From Beverwykella pulmonaria (Eukaryota; Ascomycota; Dothideomycetes; Pleosporales; Melanommataceae): DNA of 64,000 nucleotides. Under the pieces are notes generated by a model. That model made no database searches, was not told the origin of the DNA, and worked only from the letters and a program-made list of their open reading frames with translations. The translations under genes and the position numbers were made by a program. Shown here piece by piece: positions 21,192 to 33,852 of the stretch. Within the stretch, counting starts at the first letter, position 1, and every line of letters starts with the position of its first letter. Location: NCBI GenBank assembly GCA_001599595.1, contig BCHH01000003.1, positions 1,223,225 to 1,287,224 on the forward strand, given 5' to 3'.

Positions 21192-23850
21192 ATGGATCAA
21201 CTCCTTACCCTGCTCAAGGCGTCGCGAAGGGTCGTCTTCGATGCAACGACACACTGTAATTCTCCCTTCCCAATTGTTTACATTCCAAGATTAACACCCC
21301 CTAGCAACGCTCCAATCCGTCCCTCTAACAACACTCGCCTCCATGACCCCCCTCATCCAAACCTTGGAATCGCAGTCCCACTCCCTCGAAGCCCGCACCC
21401 TCACTGACGTAAGCGCTATCTGCACCAAACCCACCGATTTCGGTGGCCTGGGCCTAACACCTACTACCCCTCTCTCACTCTCCCAGCAGAATGAAGTGCT
21501 CTTCCTCATTTCAGCATGGCTCGAATCGCTAAACTCATGCGAACGCACGGAACCGCGTCTCCCACCCGTACCCAGTCGTCCCAAAGGCCGGCGTGGTATG
21601 ACATTGACTGAAAAAATATTCGCTGCACACGATGTCGAGCGGAGAGGGTGGGTAGCACCGGGTCGAACGATGAGCGTGAGTGTCGACTGGATTCTGGCCT
21701 CGGATGCGAGTTGGGGAGGAATGGAACGCACGTATCGACAGCTCGAGAATCCGGGGATCTGGAGGAACGATCGGTTCTGGCTGTCACTAGACCATGTGGT
21801 TGATCCTCGAATTAATGAGAGACCAGAGGTGAAGAAAATCATTGAGCTAGGCGAGAAGGCGAGGAAAGATTTCAAAATGACCGAATATCAAGGGCAAAAT
21901 TTCACAATCCTGCACACCGAATACTACCGCGAGCGCGCGGAGCCTGGCATGATCACGATTGGCTCAGACTCACATACCTGTTCTTCCGGCGCGGTAGGGT
22001 GTCTCTCCATCGGCCTCGGTGCTGCGGACGTAACGCTAGCACTCGTCACTGGCGAGATCTGGTTTAAAGTTCCTCAGTGCGTCAACATTCGATTGGTGGG
22101 CAAGCCAGGGCTCGGAATTGGAGGCAAAGATGTCATCTTATATATCTTACAACAACTTCGCCGGAACACAGTTGCTGCAGATCGCGTAGTGGAGTATACC
22201 GGACCCGGGTTGAGGTATTTGTCTAGCGACGCAAGGTTTGCGATCGCGAATATGACGACGGAATTTGGCGGCATCACCGGCATATTCGTCCCAGACGCCA
22301 CGACATACGACTTCGTCTCCTCGCGGAAGAACCCCCGCAACAAATCAAACTCAATATACTTCCAGCCCGACGATGATGCTGAGTACATCGCGACTTACGA
22401 GATTGATCTCAGCAATGTCAAGCCGTTTATCGCTAAGTACCCGAATCCGGACGATGTTGTTCCTGTTACCGAGTTCGTAGGAACGCAACTCGATGGCTGC
22501 TTCATTGGTGCGTGTACTACTGCAGAAGAAGATATCTTGCTAGGAGGTTTGGTCCTAGAACAAGGACTCAAGATGGGCATGAAGCCGGCAGCAAAGGGGA
22601 AAAGAAAAGTTGTCCCAGGCTCAAAGCCGATCAGGAACAAGCTGGAGGAGACGGGCCTAGCGGATGTATATCGAGCAGCGGGTTTCGAGATCGGTATCCC
22701 AGGGTGTTCGTATTGCGTGGGTATGAGCGCGGACAAGGCAGGCGAGGGGGAGGTATGGCTGTCTTCTCAGAATAGAAACTTCGAGAACAGGATGGGGAGA
22801 GGATCTATTGGCAATCTTGCCTCATCTGCGACTGTGGCAGCGTCCTCATTCGGTATGGAAGCCACTGACCCTACTCCTTTAATCAAGAAGATCGATATTG
22901 AGCGCTGGAATCAAATAAAACGACGGAAACCAGCCGATGACACTCAAATCGCAAAGTTCCAATACGTCGAGCCTGCAGGAGAGTCCGAGAAAGCTTCTGG
23001 AGATGCGGAGGAGGTCAAATTGAGCTTGGCTCCAAAGGCTTCGAGTGATCAAATAACTGGAAAGGTTCAAGTGCTCGGCGATTACATTGATACGGATGCG
23101 GTAAGTACTACATGCTCTCGCCTCTGAGGACGATACCAGGAGTCTGTAGCCTGACTTTGCTTAACCGTCCTGTTGATTGTTCTCGGACGTGTCAATATGT
23201 GTTATATCATTTATTTCTCTCATTTCTTGGCTGATTTTGAGATAGCTGGCGCCCGCCGAATACCTCATCCACGCTCACTCCAATGAAGCGATTGGTAAGC
23301 ACTGCCTAGAATATACACATCCGGAGTTCCGTGAGAAGGCAAAGCAAGGGTTCAACATTGTCGTGGCAGGGAAAGCTTTTGGATGTGGGTCGTCGCGACA
23401 AGAGGCGGTCATGGCTCTCCTAGGTATTTCCTCCCGTTACACAGTGTGCGAGGGTGTTTCATCCAGACGCTGACAGCGCCAGGATGTGGCGTAAAATGCG
23501 TAATCGCCGAATCTTTTGCATTTATTTACAGCCGTAATCAACCGAGCTTAGGCTTAGTCGGAATCGTCATCACCGACCCATCCTTCTACGAACTCGCTGT
23601 TGACGGTGCCGAGGTGTCCATAGACCTGGAAGCATACAAGCTCCAAGTCGGGGACAAGGAGTTTGGATTTGACTTCAGCGAGATGGAAAGGAAGCTCATG
23701 GACCTCGGCGGTATCACGCAGGCCTTCCACAAGTATGGCAAGGAGCTGTTCCAGATTATGTGCAAACCGAATAGTGCAAAGGTGTTCCATAAGCCAGATG
23801 GATCGACGGAGACACTGGGAGGGCCGAAGAAGGAGGTCCTGGCGTGGTGA
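21192..23850 (+). CDS. Aconitase-superfamily hydratase, fused large and small domains (isopropylmalate dehydratase-like)
   Basis: Exons 21192-21255, 21305-21408, 21487-23100, 23246-23423 and 23483-23850 give 775 aa, the length of fungal fused LeuC-LeuD proteins. The large domain has [17 protein letters not shown] and the three [4Fe-4S] ligands Cys399 ([10 protein letters not shown]), Cys463 and Cys466 (GCSYC), followed by [14 protein letters not shown]. The C-terminal swivel domain carries FGCGSSR (about 639-645) and [10 protein letters not shown]. These enzymes add or move water on unsaturated di- or tricarboxylates. GACTTAEED differs from the GSCTN form of leucine-pathway enzymes, so a different substrate is likely. 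The in-frame 78-nt segment 21409-21486 was called an intron for its GTAAGC donor, branch-like CTAAC and TCCCAG acceptor. It is divergent from the lyase gene and convergent with the regulator, 139 bp away. Confidence 0.92.
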
Positions 23851-23989
23851 GAAAATGGAATAGTATTCGTTTCTGGGGATGTGTCCAGGAACATGGCTAG
23901 AACATTAATAGGGCATTATGGTCATTGTTGGTAGTGTTCGATGTTCAAAGTTCAACTCAACCGATGCTTTCTGTTCAGCGGAAGCGAGC

Positions 23990-26257
23990 TCAACCAAAGT
24001 TAAACTCTGTATTCTGTAGAGGAGGCATGTTCATCGCCGGCCACACTCTCGTCGAGAAATCGAAGCTAGCAGCCCAATCATAATCCGGGAATTGGTCCAC
24101 CATAGGCGGACCGCTGTATTCAGAGCCATCCCAGGTGTCGAAGTTCATGGCTGCTGAATTTGCTATATTCGGTGGATTTTGCTGCATTGGGTTCATCATG
24201 TTCGCGTTGGGTTGGTACTTGACCACAGGCGCTAAGGGAGGTTGCTCCACGTCTTCGTGGTCCCTTTCATACTCTTGGCTTGGTGTAAGCATATAGTAGC
24301 TAGACAATTGGATGAGGATTGCTTACGCGGCGTAGTTGGCTGAGTTTGCACATTCGAAGGCACCGTGCTCTCCTCGCCATTATACGGATTCGACATATGT
24401 CCAAACTCTTCTCTCCAATACCAGAACATGTCGAAGCTAACACTCATGCTCAGTCTTGTTCTCAACCTTAGCCCCAACGACTCGATACGGCCATCCTTTC
24501 GGCGGAAGATCTTCGAGCTACTCCACAGGTTGGTCATAATAGCACCAGTCCTCGCACCCAGATCGTTATTCTGCAGTGACATCGCCTTGCTGAATTGTAC
24601 CGCATAAAAATATGCCTGTTCTCCAGCATTGAGATCTAAATGTGGTGCGAGTGGACTCCGACTAAGCTTCAGAATAGCAAATGCTGCGAGTGTAATCGTT
24701 CTATCGATGAAAGATGGGCCAATAGTGGCAAAATTGGAGTTTTGGGTCATTGAGTTTGCAGTCTGAATAGTCGATACGCAGAGTGAGTACAACCGAGACA
24801 ATGATTCCGGATCCGGCCCTGGATTAGTAGGATGCGCAAAGAAGTGAAAGGCGAGGATGTGGATTCGCGCGCAATTAAGTTGGAATGTATCTGAGTTGTT
24901 AGAACACATGCTTCATGTGGGTCGAAAACTTACCAAGCTCGGTTGCAGCTGATGGTGCGACATTGAGCAGTTGAGAATCGAAGATGCTAATCAGCGACCG
25001 GAGGACATTGACATCGCAGTTTAGTGACTTCAAATCGGTTCTCACCATGGCCGATATTGCGCGTAACAAAATGATATGTACCTTATGGAGGAATAGCAGA
25101 TCATGAGGGAGGTACATAGCCATCTCGTCTCGTTCGCTCTCATCCCCAACGAAAGGGGCCTCGGCAATTACGAGAGGCGGGATGCCTTCGGCACAGCTCG
25201 ATCTAAATCATGTTAGCCAGTCCACAATTCAAGATAGAGGAGAAAAGTACCGAATTGAAACAATAACGCAATGCATCCACAACTTCGCTCGAAGGACCTT
25301 CTGGTCTTGATCCTTCTTCAATGGCATTCTTGCAAAGTCCTGCCCCACACCAGCAACGTGAAGGCCAATTTGTGTAGCCAGATGAACTGCAGCCCCACAG
25401 AGCACGTGAGTCATATCCTTGTACATGGAATTGGTCGGTAAACGCCAAGTACAGAGGATTAGCAGACCTTGGATGACAGGAATCGGCGTGGAACGGAGAG
25501 CCATGGAAGAGAAAGCAAGAGGTGTGATCAGCTGGCTCGTCTTGTCGAGGATCGTCGGGTCGTCGGAGTACCTTCTCGACCCTGTGACAATGATGCTCCA
25601 GAAGAGAAAAGGGGAGAGATCGTAATATTCATTTGGGGTAAGAGTGGAGTCTAATATGGGGAGTAGTGTATGATATTGCGTCATGAATCTATCCAGGTCA
25701 GCAACTCGCAGAAGCTGAAAAGGGATTCGCGTACAAAGTAAAGCAGTCCCCAATCTTCTTCGCATCAACTAGATACCCATTCAAAGTGCGGGGAAGCGTG
25801 GATGCCTGGCTGCCAGACCCCTTACGTGTAGACGGTCTTGACGGTCCATTTTCATATGGCGATATCGAGTCGACATGCCCCGACGCGACAGAGGAGATAG
25901 TCCCAGGGCCTTGACTGAATGCATTGAAATTCTGTAGGTCGTCGTGGGTTCCTATATTCGATGATGGAGTCGAATGAACATGATTCGGATCATTGCGCAT
26001 GTTCCACTTCAACTCTTCAAGCTCTCTCCGCATCTCAGCCTTGGTCTGTCGGAGATTCCGGGTTGATGTGGGTAAAATCCTGCACTCCAGGCTCATCTTG
26101 CTGCAACGAGTGCACGGCTCGTGTGGTTCTTTGGTCTGCTCGACATCGCAGCGGATCTGTTCAATTAGCATCTGGGTCCATATCACGGGGTTGCCGGGTA
26201 GGGTGCTACCTTCTGCTGGCGGCACTCCACGCATGCCTTCCGCCTCGGAGTAGTCAT
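23990..26257 (-). CDS. Zn2Cys6 transcription factor, probable local regulator
   Basis: Exons on the minus strand are 26257-26210, 26156-25735, 25688-25251, 25202-24934, 24890-24327 and 24273-23990, giving 674 aa. The N-terminus is a complete binuclear zinc cluster with Cys 9, 12, 19, 31, 34 and 41 (C-x2-C-x6-C-x11-C-x2-C-x6-C); KACVECRQQK is joined to IRCDVEQ across the first intron. A short coiled region follows (about 55-70), a Ser-rich linker, and then the fungal-specific regulatory domain (FMTQYHTLLPILD, later AAVHLATQIGLH). The C-terminal 90 residues are Asn/Pro-rich and acidic, like an activation domain. The acceptor of the last intron was chosen by frame. It lies tail-to-tail with the hydratase gene, so control of the lyase/hydratase pair is a reasonable inference. 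Confidence 0.9.
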
Positions 26258-27144
26258 ATTCAAAAATGTCAGCGATTCGGTTCCTCAAAGGCTGCGTCAC
26301 GTCCAGGTAGCGCATCGCTCCAACCAGGCCGTGGATTGTTGTTGCATAGAATGGAAGTGCTAGCTTTCACGTCACCATTCGCTCCATCAATCGGCTGCGG
26401 GGATACCCGAGAAAGGACCGATATATTCCTCGTGTTCCCAACACCTTTTGATGGATAAGAAAAGAGTTTTTCGCTCTCGCCTCCAAGCCGCGAGGTTGGG
26501 AAGTTGTGAATCACGGATTGGACATCTGAGCCAATAGCCAGGCACTGGTGGCCGTCCTTGGAACAAGTTGGATGTGCGATCATATCCACTTCACTAAACC
26601 TCATTGGGACTGGTGGGCCACCTCTTACCAAATTACCTCAAAGACTGAGGCCTGCTCTGAAGCAGAAAAGTGAAGCAGAAAAGTGAAGCATATCTGGCAA
26701 GGGGGCGAAAGGATCGAGCAAATTTCACTGCGTTCTCATGTATTGCCAGAAGTACTTTAACAAGTCCCGAGGTCCGTGTGAATTTTGGATCAACATCACC
26801 GAGTCGCGGCAAGCATGGCAAAAAGGGTTCCTCTCGGAGCAAAGACAAATCATCTTCACATCCAAATCATCCATTCAACCCTGTACAATCCTCCGCAGAG
26901 TACAGTTTATGCAGGTTCTAATACGTTCTAGGATATCATATGAACAGGTACTACCAATATCAATCAATCAAGCTCTCTATGTAAACTCGGAGTAGATCAG
27001 ATCAAATCAGATCAAAAATATAAATCAAAGTAAAATGAACGAGCGACTCTATATCGAACCACTGGGACCCGCCCAAGCAGCGGCAGGAGAGAATCCCAGG
27101 TATGTAGAAGAACTCCTTCAACGCCCGACCCTCGCGCGAGAAGT
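26258..27144. other. Intergenic, about 0.9 kb
   Basis: This is the promoter of the Zn2Cys6 gene and the 3' flank of the NAD kinase gene. A 13-bp repeat (AGCAGAAAAGTGA, twice) occurs near 26658-26683 and GATCA repeats near 26995-27018. No gene was seen. Confidence 0.4.
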
Positions 27145-29052
27145 CTACAGGAAGGGAAGTACGACGCCTTTGCGGATCGGGCTGTCTCTTCCACCAGCGC
27201 TGGACCCTTCGGCGGAGTAACCAGAGTCCCGATCGACATCGTCATTATCGATGTCGATGTCGAAACCCGTGTCTTGCTCTTTGCCGTCGGCATCCTCTTG
27301 CGCGTCGCCATCCCACGCCTTCTGCATGGCGCCGCGAGTGTTCCATCGCAGGGTGCGAGAAAGCGAGTCGAACCACTCGGTGGGCTGGGATAGCACAGTG
27401 GGGAAGGGATACTGCGACGCAGCGATGGTAACGTGGTCGCCTTGACGGAGCTCAACACGACCCTTGCCGTCAAAGGCACAGTAGGCTGTGGCGCGGGAAT
27501 TGCGAGGGACAGCAACACGCAGGAGCATGGTGTCGTTCAGCAACATCGGCCTGAAGCTCAGTGTGTGAGGGCAGATGGGAGTGAGGAGGATGGCCGGAAT
27601 ATCAGGGTGGACGAGAGATCCACCAGCGGAGAGCGAGTACGCAGTGGAGCCAGTAGGCGTGGAAAAAATACATCCGTCTGCCTGGACAACGGTAAGGAGG
27701 TGGTTGTCGCCGTACAGCTCGAGGTTGGAGACATATGGCGAAGGTCCGCGATCGATCACAAGTTCATTGAGCACCTCAAATTGCTCGGCTTCGATATGTT
27801 GAGGAGCGTCCACGGGCGCATGCTTTTGGTACCGGTATACCGTGCACGTGAAGCGCATGCGGAGGTTTACGCGCATACCAGCGTCTCCCATGATCTTGCT
27901 TAGCGATTCCTTGTACTGCGCAAACTCAAAATTGGTCATGAAACCGAGGCTACCAAGCGAGAACGAAAGAATCGGAGGCACGATGCGCTGGAAGAGCCAG
28001 CTGGTGAACAGCACAGTTCCATCGCCTCCGAGCGTCAGGACCAGGTCAAACTTCTCGGGAGATTCCCAGCACAGATCCGGTGTCCAGAATCGCAGCATGT
28101 CCTCGAACCGCTTGTCCTTGGCCAATAGGGAAGGCACATCGAAGCGCTTTGACTTGCGGAGCTTATGGTCGACGTAAACATTGACGCCAACGTCGGAGCC
28201 GTAGCGAGGGGTGCAGAGTAGCCATTCGGCTAGCTGCCGCGTTAGGTGGACGAGCTCGTTGTCGCGCGCCTTGGTGACAATCATGATGTTGCGGATCGTC
28301 ATCTTGATAGGCCGCCGCTGGAGCTGTTTCGAGACCTCGCGCACACTCGTAGCGGTCTGCATCAGCCGGGAGTGTGAGAATGCATCGTCATCGTCCATCT
28401 CGTCTAGCACCTTCTCAAGGTTGACTGCCTTGTCGAACTTCTTGTGGAAGAAGCACGGCGATGCGAGCGCAGCCATCTTGCTCGCAGACAGCTCATCAGA
28501 TTGCAGATTGAGCTCGGAGAGCGCCTCTGCAAGCCGTTGGCTGTGTGGCATAGGCGAGTGTGTCTTTGGTCCCTCGTCCTTCATGATCAGTGCGTCCATG
28601 GATACAGATTCGCGTCTCTCGGAAGCCGGCGGGGGTCGCGACTGGAGGGCTTTAAGGATCGTCTGGCGGGGTATCGAATCGATCGAGTAGGCGTTCTTCC
28701 TGTGCTTGGACTTTCTGTGCTCGCGGAACGAAGGCTTTGAAGGCAGCAGGGTAAGGTTCTCAATCGACGAGACACTGCTAATCGATGTCTCAGGCTGGGG
28801 TTGCTCGGTCCGTGAGGTCTCGTCCGAAGCTGCCGGGTAGGGTGCGTTACCGCTTATTTCTGGGGTTGCTACCGGTTGCGGCACATTGTTTTGATTTTGC
28901 GCATGTGCGAAAGTGGGAGTGGAGGCGACGACCTGCTTGGGGTCTGAGGCATTGGGGGTCCCGGCGATATTTAGTGCTGAATCGAAGCCGGTATTACCAC
29001 CGGTAAGGCCGGAGACAGGTTGTTTCGGTGAAAGAAGCGGGTGGATCTCCAT
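27145..29052 (-). CDS. NAD(+) kinase (UTR1-like)
   Basis: This is a single exon of 635 aa from the Met at 29052 (MEIHPLLSPK); the frame stays open upstream to 29160, but that part is Leu/Pro-rich and unlike the family. The first 250 residues are Ser/Pro-rich and poorly ordered, as in other fungal cytosolic NAD kinases. The catalytic half has LGGDGTVLF (about residue 345), NELVIDRG, and PTGSTAYSLSAGGSLVHP, the GGDG and NE/D plus glycine-rich signatures of ATP-NAD kinases. The acidic C-terminal tail (DIDNDDVDRD) is also seen in relatives. It makes NADP from NAD and ATP, feeding reductive biosynthesis and oxidative-stress defence. No mitochondrial signal is visible, so the cytosolic isoform is likely. 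Confidence 0.95.
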   Translation of the reverse strand: MEIHPLLSPKQPVSGLTGGNTGFDSALNIAGTPNASDPKQVVASTPTFAHAQNQNNVPQPVATPEISGNAPYPAASDETSRTEQPQPETSISSVSSIENLTLLPSKPSFREHRKSKHRKNAYSIDSIPRQTILKALQSRPPPASERRESVSMDALIMKDEGPKTHSPMPHSQRLAEALSELNLQSDELSASKMAALASPCFFHKKFDKAVNLEKVLDEMDDDDAFSHSRLMQTATSVREVSKQLQRRPIKMTIRNIMIVTKARDNELVHLTRQLAEWLLCTPRYGSDVGVNVYVDHKLRKSKRFDVPSLLAKDKRFEDMLRFWTPDLCWESPEKFDLVLTLGGDGTVLFTSWLFQRIVPPILSFSLGSLGFMTNFEFAQYKESLSKIMGDAGMRVNLRMRFTCTVYRYQKHAPVDAPQHIEAEQFEVLNELVIDRGPSPYVSNLELYGDNHLLTVVQADGCIFSTPTGSTAYSLSAGGSLVHPDIPAILLTPICPHTLSFRPMLLNDTMLLRVAVPRNSRATAYCAFDGKGRVELRQGDHVTIAASQYPFPTVLSQPTEWFDSLSRTLRWNTRGAMQKAWDGDAQEDADGKEQDTGFDIDIDNDDVDRDSGYSAEGSSAGGRDSPIRKGVVLPFL

Positions 29053-31089
29053 GATTACTGTACTACTGCAGATTAGTTCCAAGGGCCGGGGGCCGGGAAG
29101 ATGCAAAATGTGTAAAAAAGACGGCGAGCCGAGACGGCGTTGGGGTACCGCGAAAAGCAAGGAATACGTCCGAGTACGTCAATGGCGTGGTGTGTGAACT
29201 GTAAATATAACCGCGACAGAGTGCGTGCAACAGGAAGAAACGTAGCCAGACGTCGGAATTCGAATTATTATATATGCGCCGGGCAATGAAGTGAGTACGA
29301 AGAAGGCGTAAAGGTGCAGAAGCTACTGCATGGACTCAGAAAGGTGATGGACGCTGTTGGCGGGAGGAGATAGTAGGGCTGAGGTGACAGCGACGTGATG
29401 ATGTGACTGAGGTACGGAACCGCTGGGCGGGGAATCAAAAGAGCGATTGGAGAGCCCGGCTCGACCTATAAAAACGCGCGAACGAAGAGAAAAGACAAAA
29501 AGGGAACGCACAACCGCAGGCGGCGCGCCAGAAGCTGTGAAAGGCGTTGAGAAGGAGGGACGGTGGATGCTCCAAGACCGCCACTAGCACGCTGGAGCGA
29601 AGTCTTTAATTCCTTTCAGCAAGGCATGCTTTACACCCTCCTGAACCTCAGGCACGAATCCCATCGTGGGCCAAAGCCACAAGAGCTCCACCGCCATACG
29701 CGCCAGTCTCAAACATCCTCACCGTACTCCGAGGCGGCTAACTGTAATCGCCTCGAAGGAGTTTGAATCATGGAATGTAACAAGTGCGTGGGTCTGTGCC
29801 GGCCAACCCTCCATTGCAAGCCATTGCAACCCCCAAAGCATCTCCAGCTTTTAGAATCAGATCCGAGCGGCAGACGCACGTAATCGGGTTTGCAGCTGTC
29901 AGATCCCCTTCTCCGAGCACAGATTCCTCCACGGCCGTTGCTTTCGCTGTTGAAATCCCTCGATGTCAAGGGGAGCCTCCGTGGAGTTCTGAGAATACCT
30001 CTCGCTTACCTCCAGTCTCACATCTCCGGCAACATCTCAAAGGCTTTGGCAACTCCATTAATGTGAATCTAGACATGCGGAGGCACAGATATGCACCTGA
30101 TTGAGCCTCAACCTAGGAACTTTGGTACACCCAATTGCGGTCCGTTGGTCAAAATGCCGCTTCCACGCGTCTGGAAGGGCAAATAGAAATGCGCGTGAGG
30201 TGAAACGGATCAGGGGGGACCTGGCCATTCCCCTCTGCACCAGAGTGCCACTCGACGCAGAGGAATAGCATTTTGCTACGGCTATAGCTCCCAATCCGCC
30301 GCAAAGCCGGTTTTTGAATGAAGACCCTGCGGTCTTCCCGTGAAAATCATACAGCTTAGAAACGGTGGCACGAAACTAGCACAATGTGCGGCACAGCACG
30401 TGCAAGAACCGACGGCTTGCGTAGTTCAATTTTGGTAAGGAAGCCACCACGTCTGGGATATCTGATTGCATTCTCTCAGGAAGAAGCCTGAGTAAGGATA
30501 GGGACCCCGTTCGCGTGGCATCAAGGCTCGAAACTCAGGCTTGTAAATGGCTCATCGTAAGCGACCTCCTGTTCCCCCTCCACTTTATCCTTATCGTTAT
30601 CATCCCGACTTGAGACGGAGACATCTGGATTCGTGGAGATGTTCGAACATAGGCAGCGCTTTCGACTCCCATTTGTTCTCGAAATGTTGGAGGCTCATCG
30701 AGGCTTTGTGATACATGTGCATAAACCGAGGGCGTTTGAATCATGATTCGTACCGCTGCCGCTTTCGTGCCCGATGGGGAACATCTAAAATACACCACTG
30801 AGACAGAGTAAGACTGAGCGGAATCAGAAAACGTCGGAGTCGAATAAAGATATCATATTGTGCCACACTACGATATAAACTATCCAATTTGCTGAATTTC
30901 GCCCCGTTGGGCTTCGGCGAAGAAAGGACATGCATGCATGGGCGGCTGGAGGGGCATGGCAGATATTGACCTAGCCGCCAGAAGCCAAATGGGTAGAAAC
31001 TAGAAAACTTTTGTGACCCGTTTGATCCAGTGGTATCTATTGATGCTGTGAATTTTTGCAAAGAAATGATCATGGTGGGTGTAGCGCTC
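29053..31089. other. Intergenic, about 2 kb
   Basis: This is the NAD kinase upstream region and then the 3' flank of spermidine synthase. Small frames near 29580-30100 and 30535-31000 lack domains or splice partners. No repeat or RNA gene was recognised. Confidence 0.45.
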
Positions 31090-32247
<1,158 letters not shown>

Positions 32248-32761
32248 TTTGCGGTTTGCGTGGAAGGCGCGAAGAGAGAAGGTATTCAAGCGGCTGGATG
32301 ATCCGAAGCGAAGGTTGCGAGAGAGTGTAGAGAAGGAATGTAAGCGGTTGAAGTATATGTTTGCGAGGAGATGATAGAATTGCGGGTTTTTCGGACGTTC
32401 GACTTTTTTTTCTGCTCCCACTTTTCTCCCGCGCGTCATGTCTCCCCGCCATTAATTGATGCCCGCGCTAGCCCGATATGTACCGCCCTGCCGAGTTGTC
32501 GCCCAAAATGCTTCCTCCAAGTTTATATCGAAGATGCATGTTTGGCAAGAAGATGGGAATGGTACTTGCTACGAAAAAAGCGGCCAGAAGGTGAGGATGC
32601 TTGAAAGACAGGCGAGGTTTTTTCTTCGGGCTGGTTTTGCGCAGCCAATCAGCGGCGTCGTCAAACATGCCAAGCTATGCAAACATGACTTCGTGTCCTT
32701 CCCCCACTGAAGCTCGAATTTACCATACTACCCTAAAGTTTGCGATTGCGTCTCTCTCAGC
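32248..32761. promoter_or_regulatory. Divergent promoter region, spermidine synthase / epsilon-COP
   Basis: 514 bp separate the two ATGs. The sequence has pyrimidine-rich tracts on the appropriate strand next to each start. I see no convincing specific site. Confidence 0.4.
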
Positions 32762-33852
32762 ATGGATCCATACTCGCCAGAAGGAGGTCTGTCTTCCAAT
32801 CTCTTCCCCCAGAAATTCCTGCTAACAAAAGCCGACCACAGAGCTTATAAACATTCACTCAGCTTTCCACGCCGGAGCCTTCCAGCAAGTCCTCGACTTC
32901 GACACATCCTCCTTCTCATCCGCCAATGCTCTCCCTACCCGAATCCTCAAATACCGCTCTCAAATCGCGCTCGGACAATCTAAAGAAGTTGCCGCGGAGC
33001 TGAATAGTGAGAAGACGCCCGACCTGGTGGCGGTTAAGCTATTGGCCGAGTACGAGTCTGGAAACGATGTTCTAGAGGCAGCAAAGAAGCTCGCGGCACA
33101 GCATGGAAAGGAGAATCTGGCGGTGCAGTTATGCGTGGGCATCATTTTGGAGAGAGCGGGGGAGACGGAGGCCGCGCTGGAGCTGTTGAGTAAGCACCAA
33201 GGGAGCTTGGATGCGTATGTCTAACCCCTCCCCCCTCTCCTTCACAATTTCGTGGAGAGAAGAGCAGATTGACGAATGAGAATGATGGATGCTGATATTT
33301 GAGAACAGCGTCGCCCTAATAGTTCAAATCCACCTTCAACAGAACCGTGCCGACCTGGCCGCCAAAGAAGCTCAGCGTGCACGGAAATGGGCCCAAGACA
33401 GCCTGCTCGTCAACATCGCCGAATCCTGGGTCGGCATGCGCGAAGTAATTCACCCTTCCCATTCTCTACCGAGTCCACTAACACCCATTTAGGGTGGCGA
33501 GAAATACCAATCCGCCTTCTACGTCTTCGAAGAGCTGGCCCAAACCGCACAATCCCAATCCCCACACTCCCTCGTCGACCAGGCCGTATCCGAACTACAT
33601 CTCGGGCGCCTTCCCGAAGCCGAGGCCGCGCTTCAGCAAGCCATTGCCATTGACGCCAATTCAGCAGATACAATCGCGAATCTGATTGTTCTGAACACAT
33701 TGCTGGGGAAGAAGGATGAGACGGCGAAGTTGAAGGCGCAGTTGGAAAAAGTAGATTCGCAGCATAGGGCGATCACGGATTGGAGGGAAAAGAAAGAGGA
33801 GTTCGAGAAGGCGAGGCTGAAGTACACGCCCAAATTTGAGCCAGCAACTTAG
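32762..33852 (+). CDS. SEC28: Coatomer subunit epsilon (epsilon-COP)
   Basis: Exons 32762-32786, 32842-33214, 33309-33444 and 33493-33852 give 297 aa, as expected. The protein is an all-helical TPR-like solenoid: GELINIHSAFHAGAFQQVLD near the start, an ILERAGETEAALELLSKH repeat in the middle, and AVSELHLGRLPEAEAALQQA and ANLIVLNTLLGK near the end, closing with a charged helix and KYTPKFEPAT. Epsilon-COP binds alpha-COP in the cage of COPI vesicles that return cargo from Golgi to ER. The first exon is only 25 nt (MDPYSPEG). Confidence 0.92.

Noticed and set aside
29580..30104. Possible small gene (for example the minus-strand ATG near 29696, 37 codons)
   Set aside because: It is too short and nothing in it is recognisable; the adjoining frames do not connect through plausible introns.
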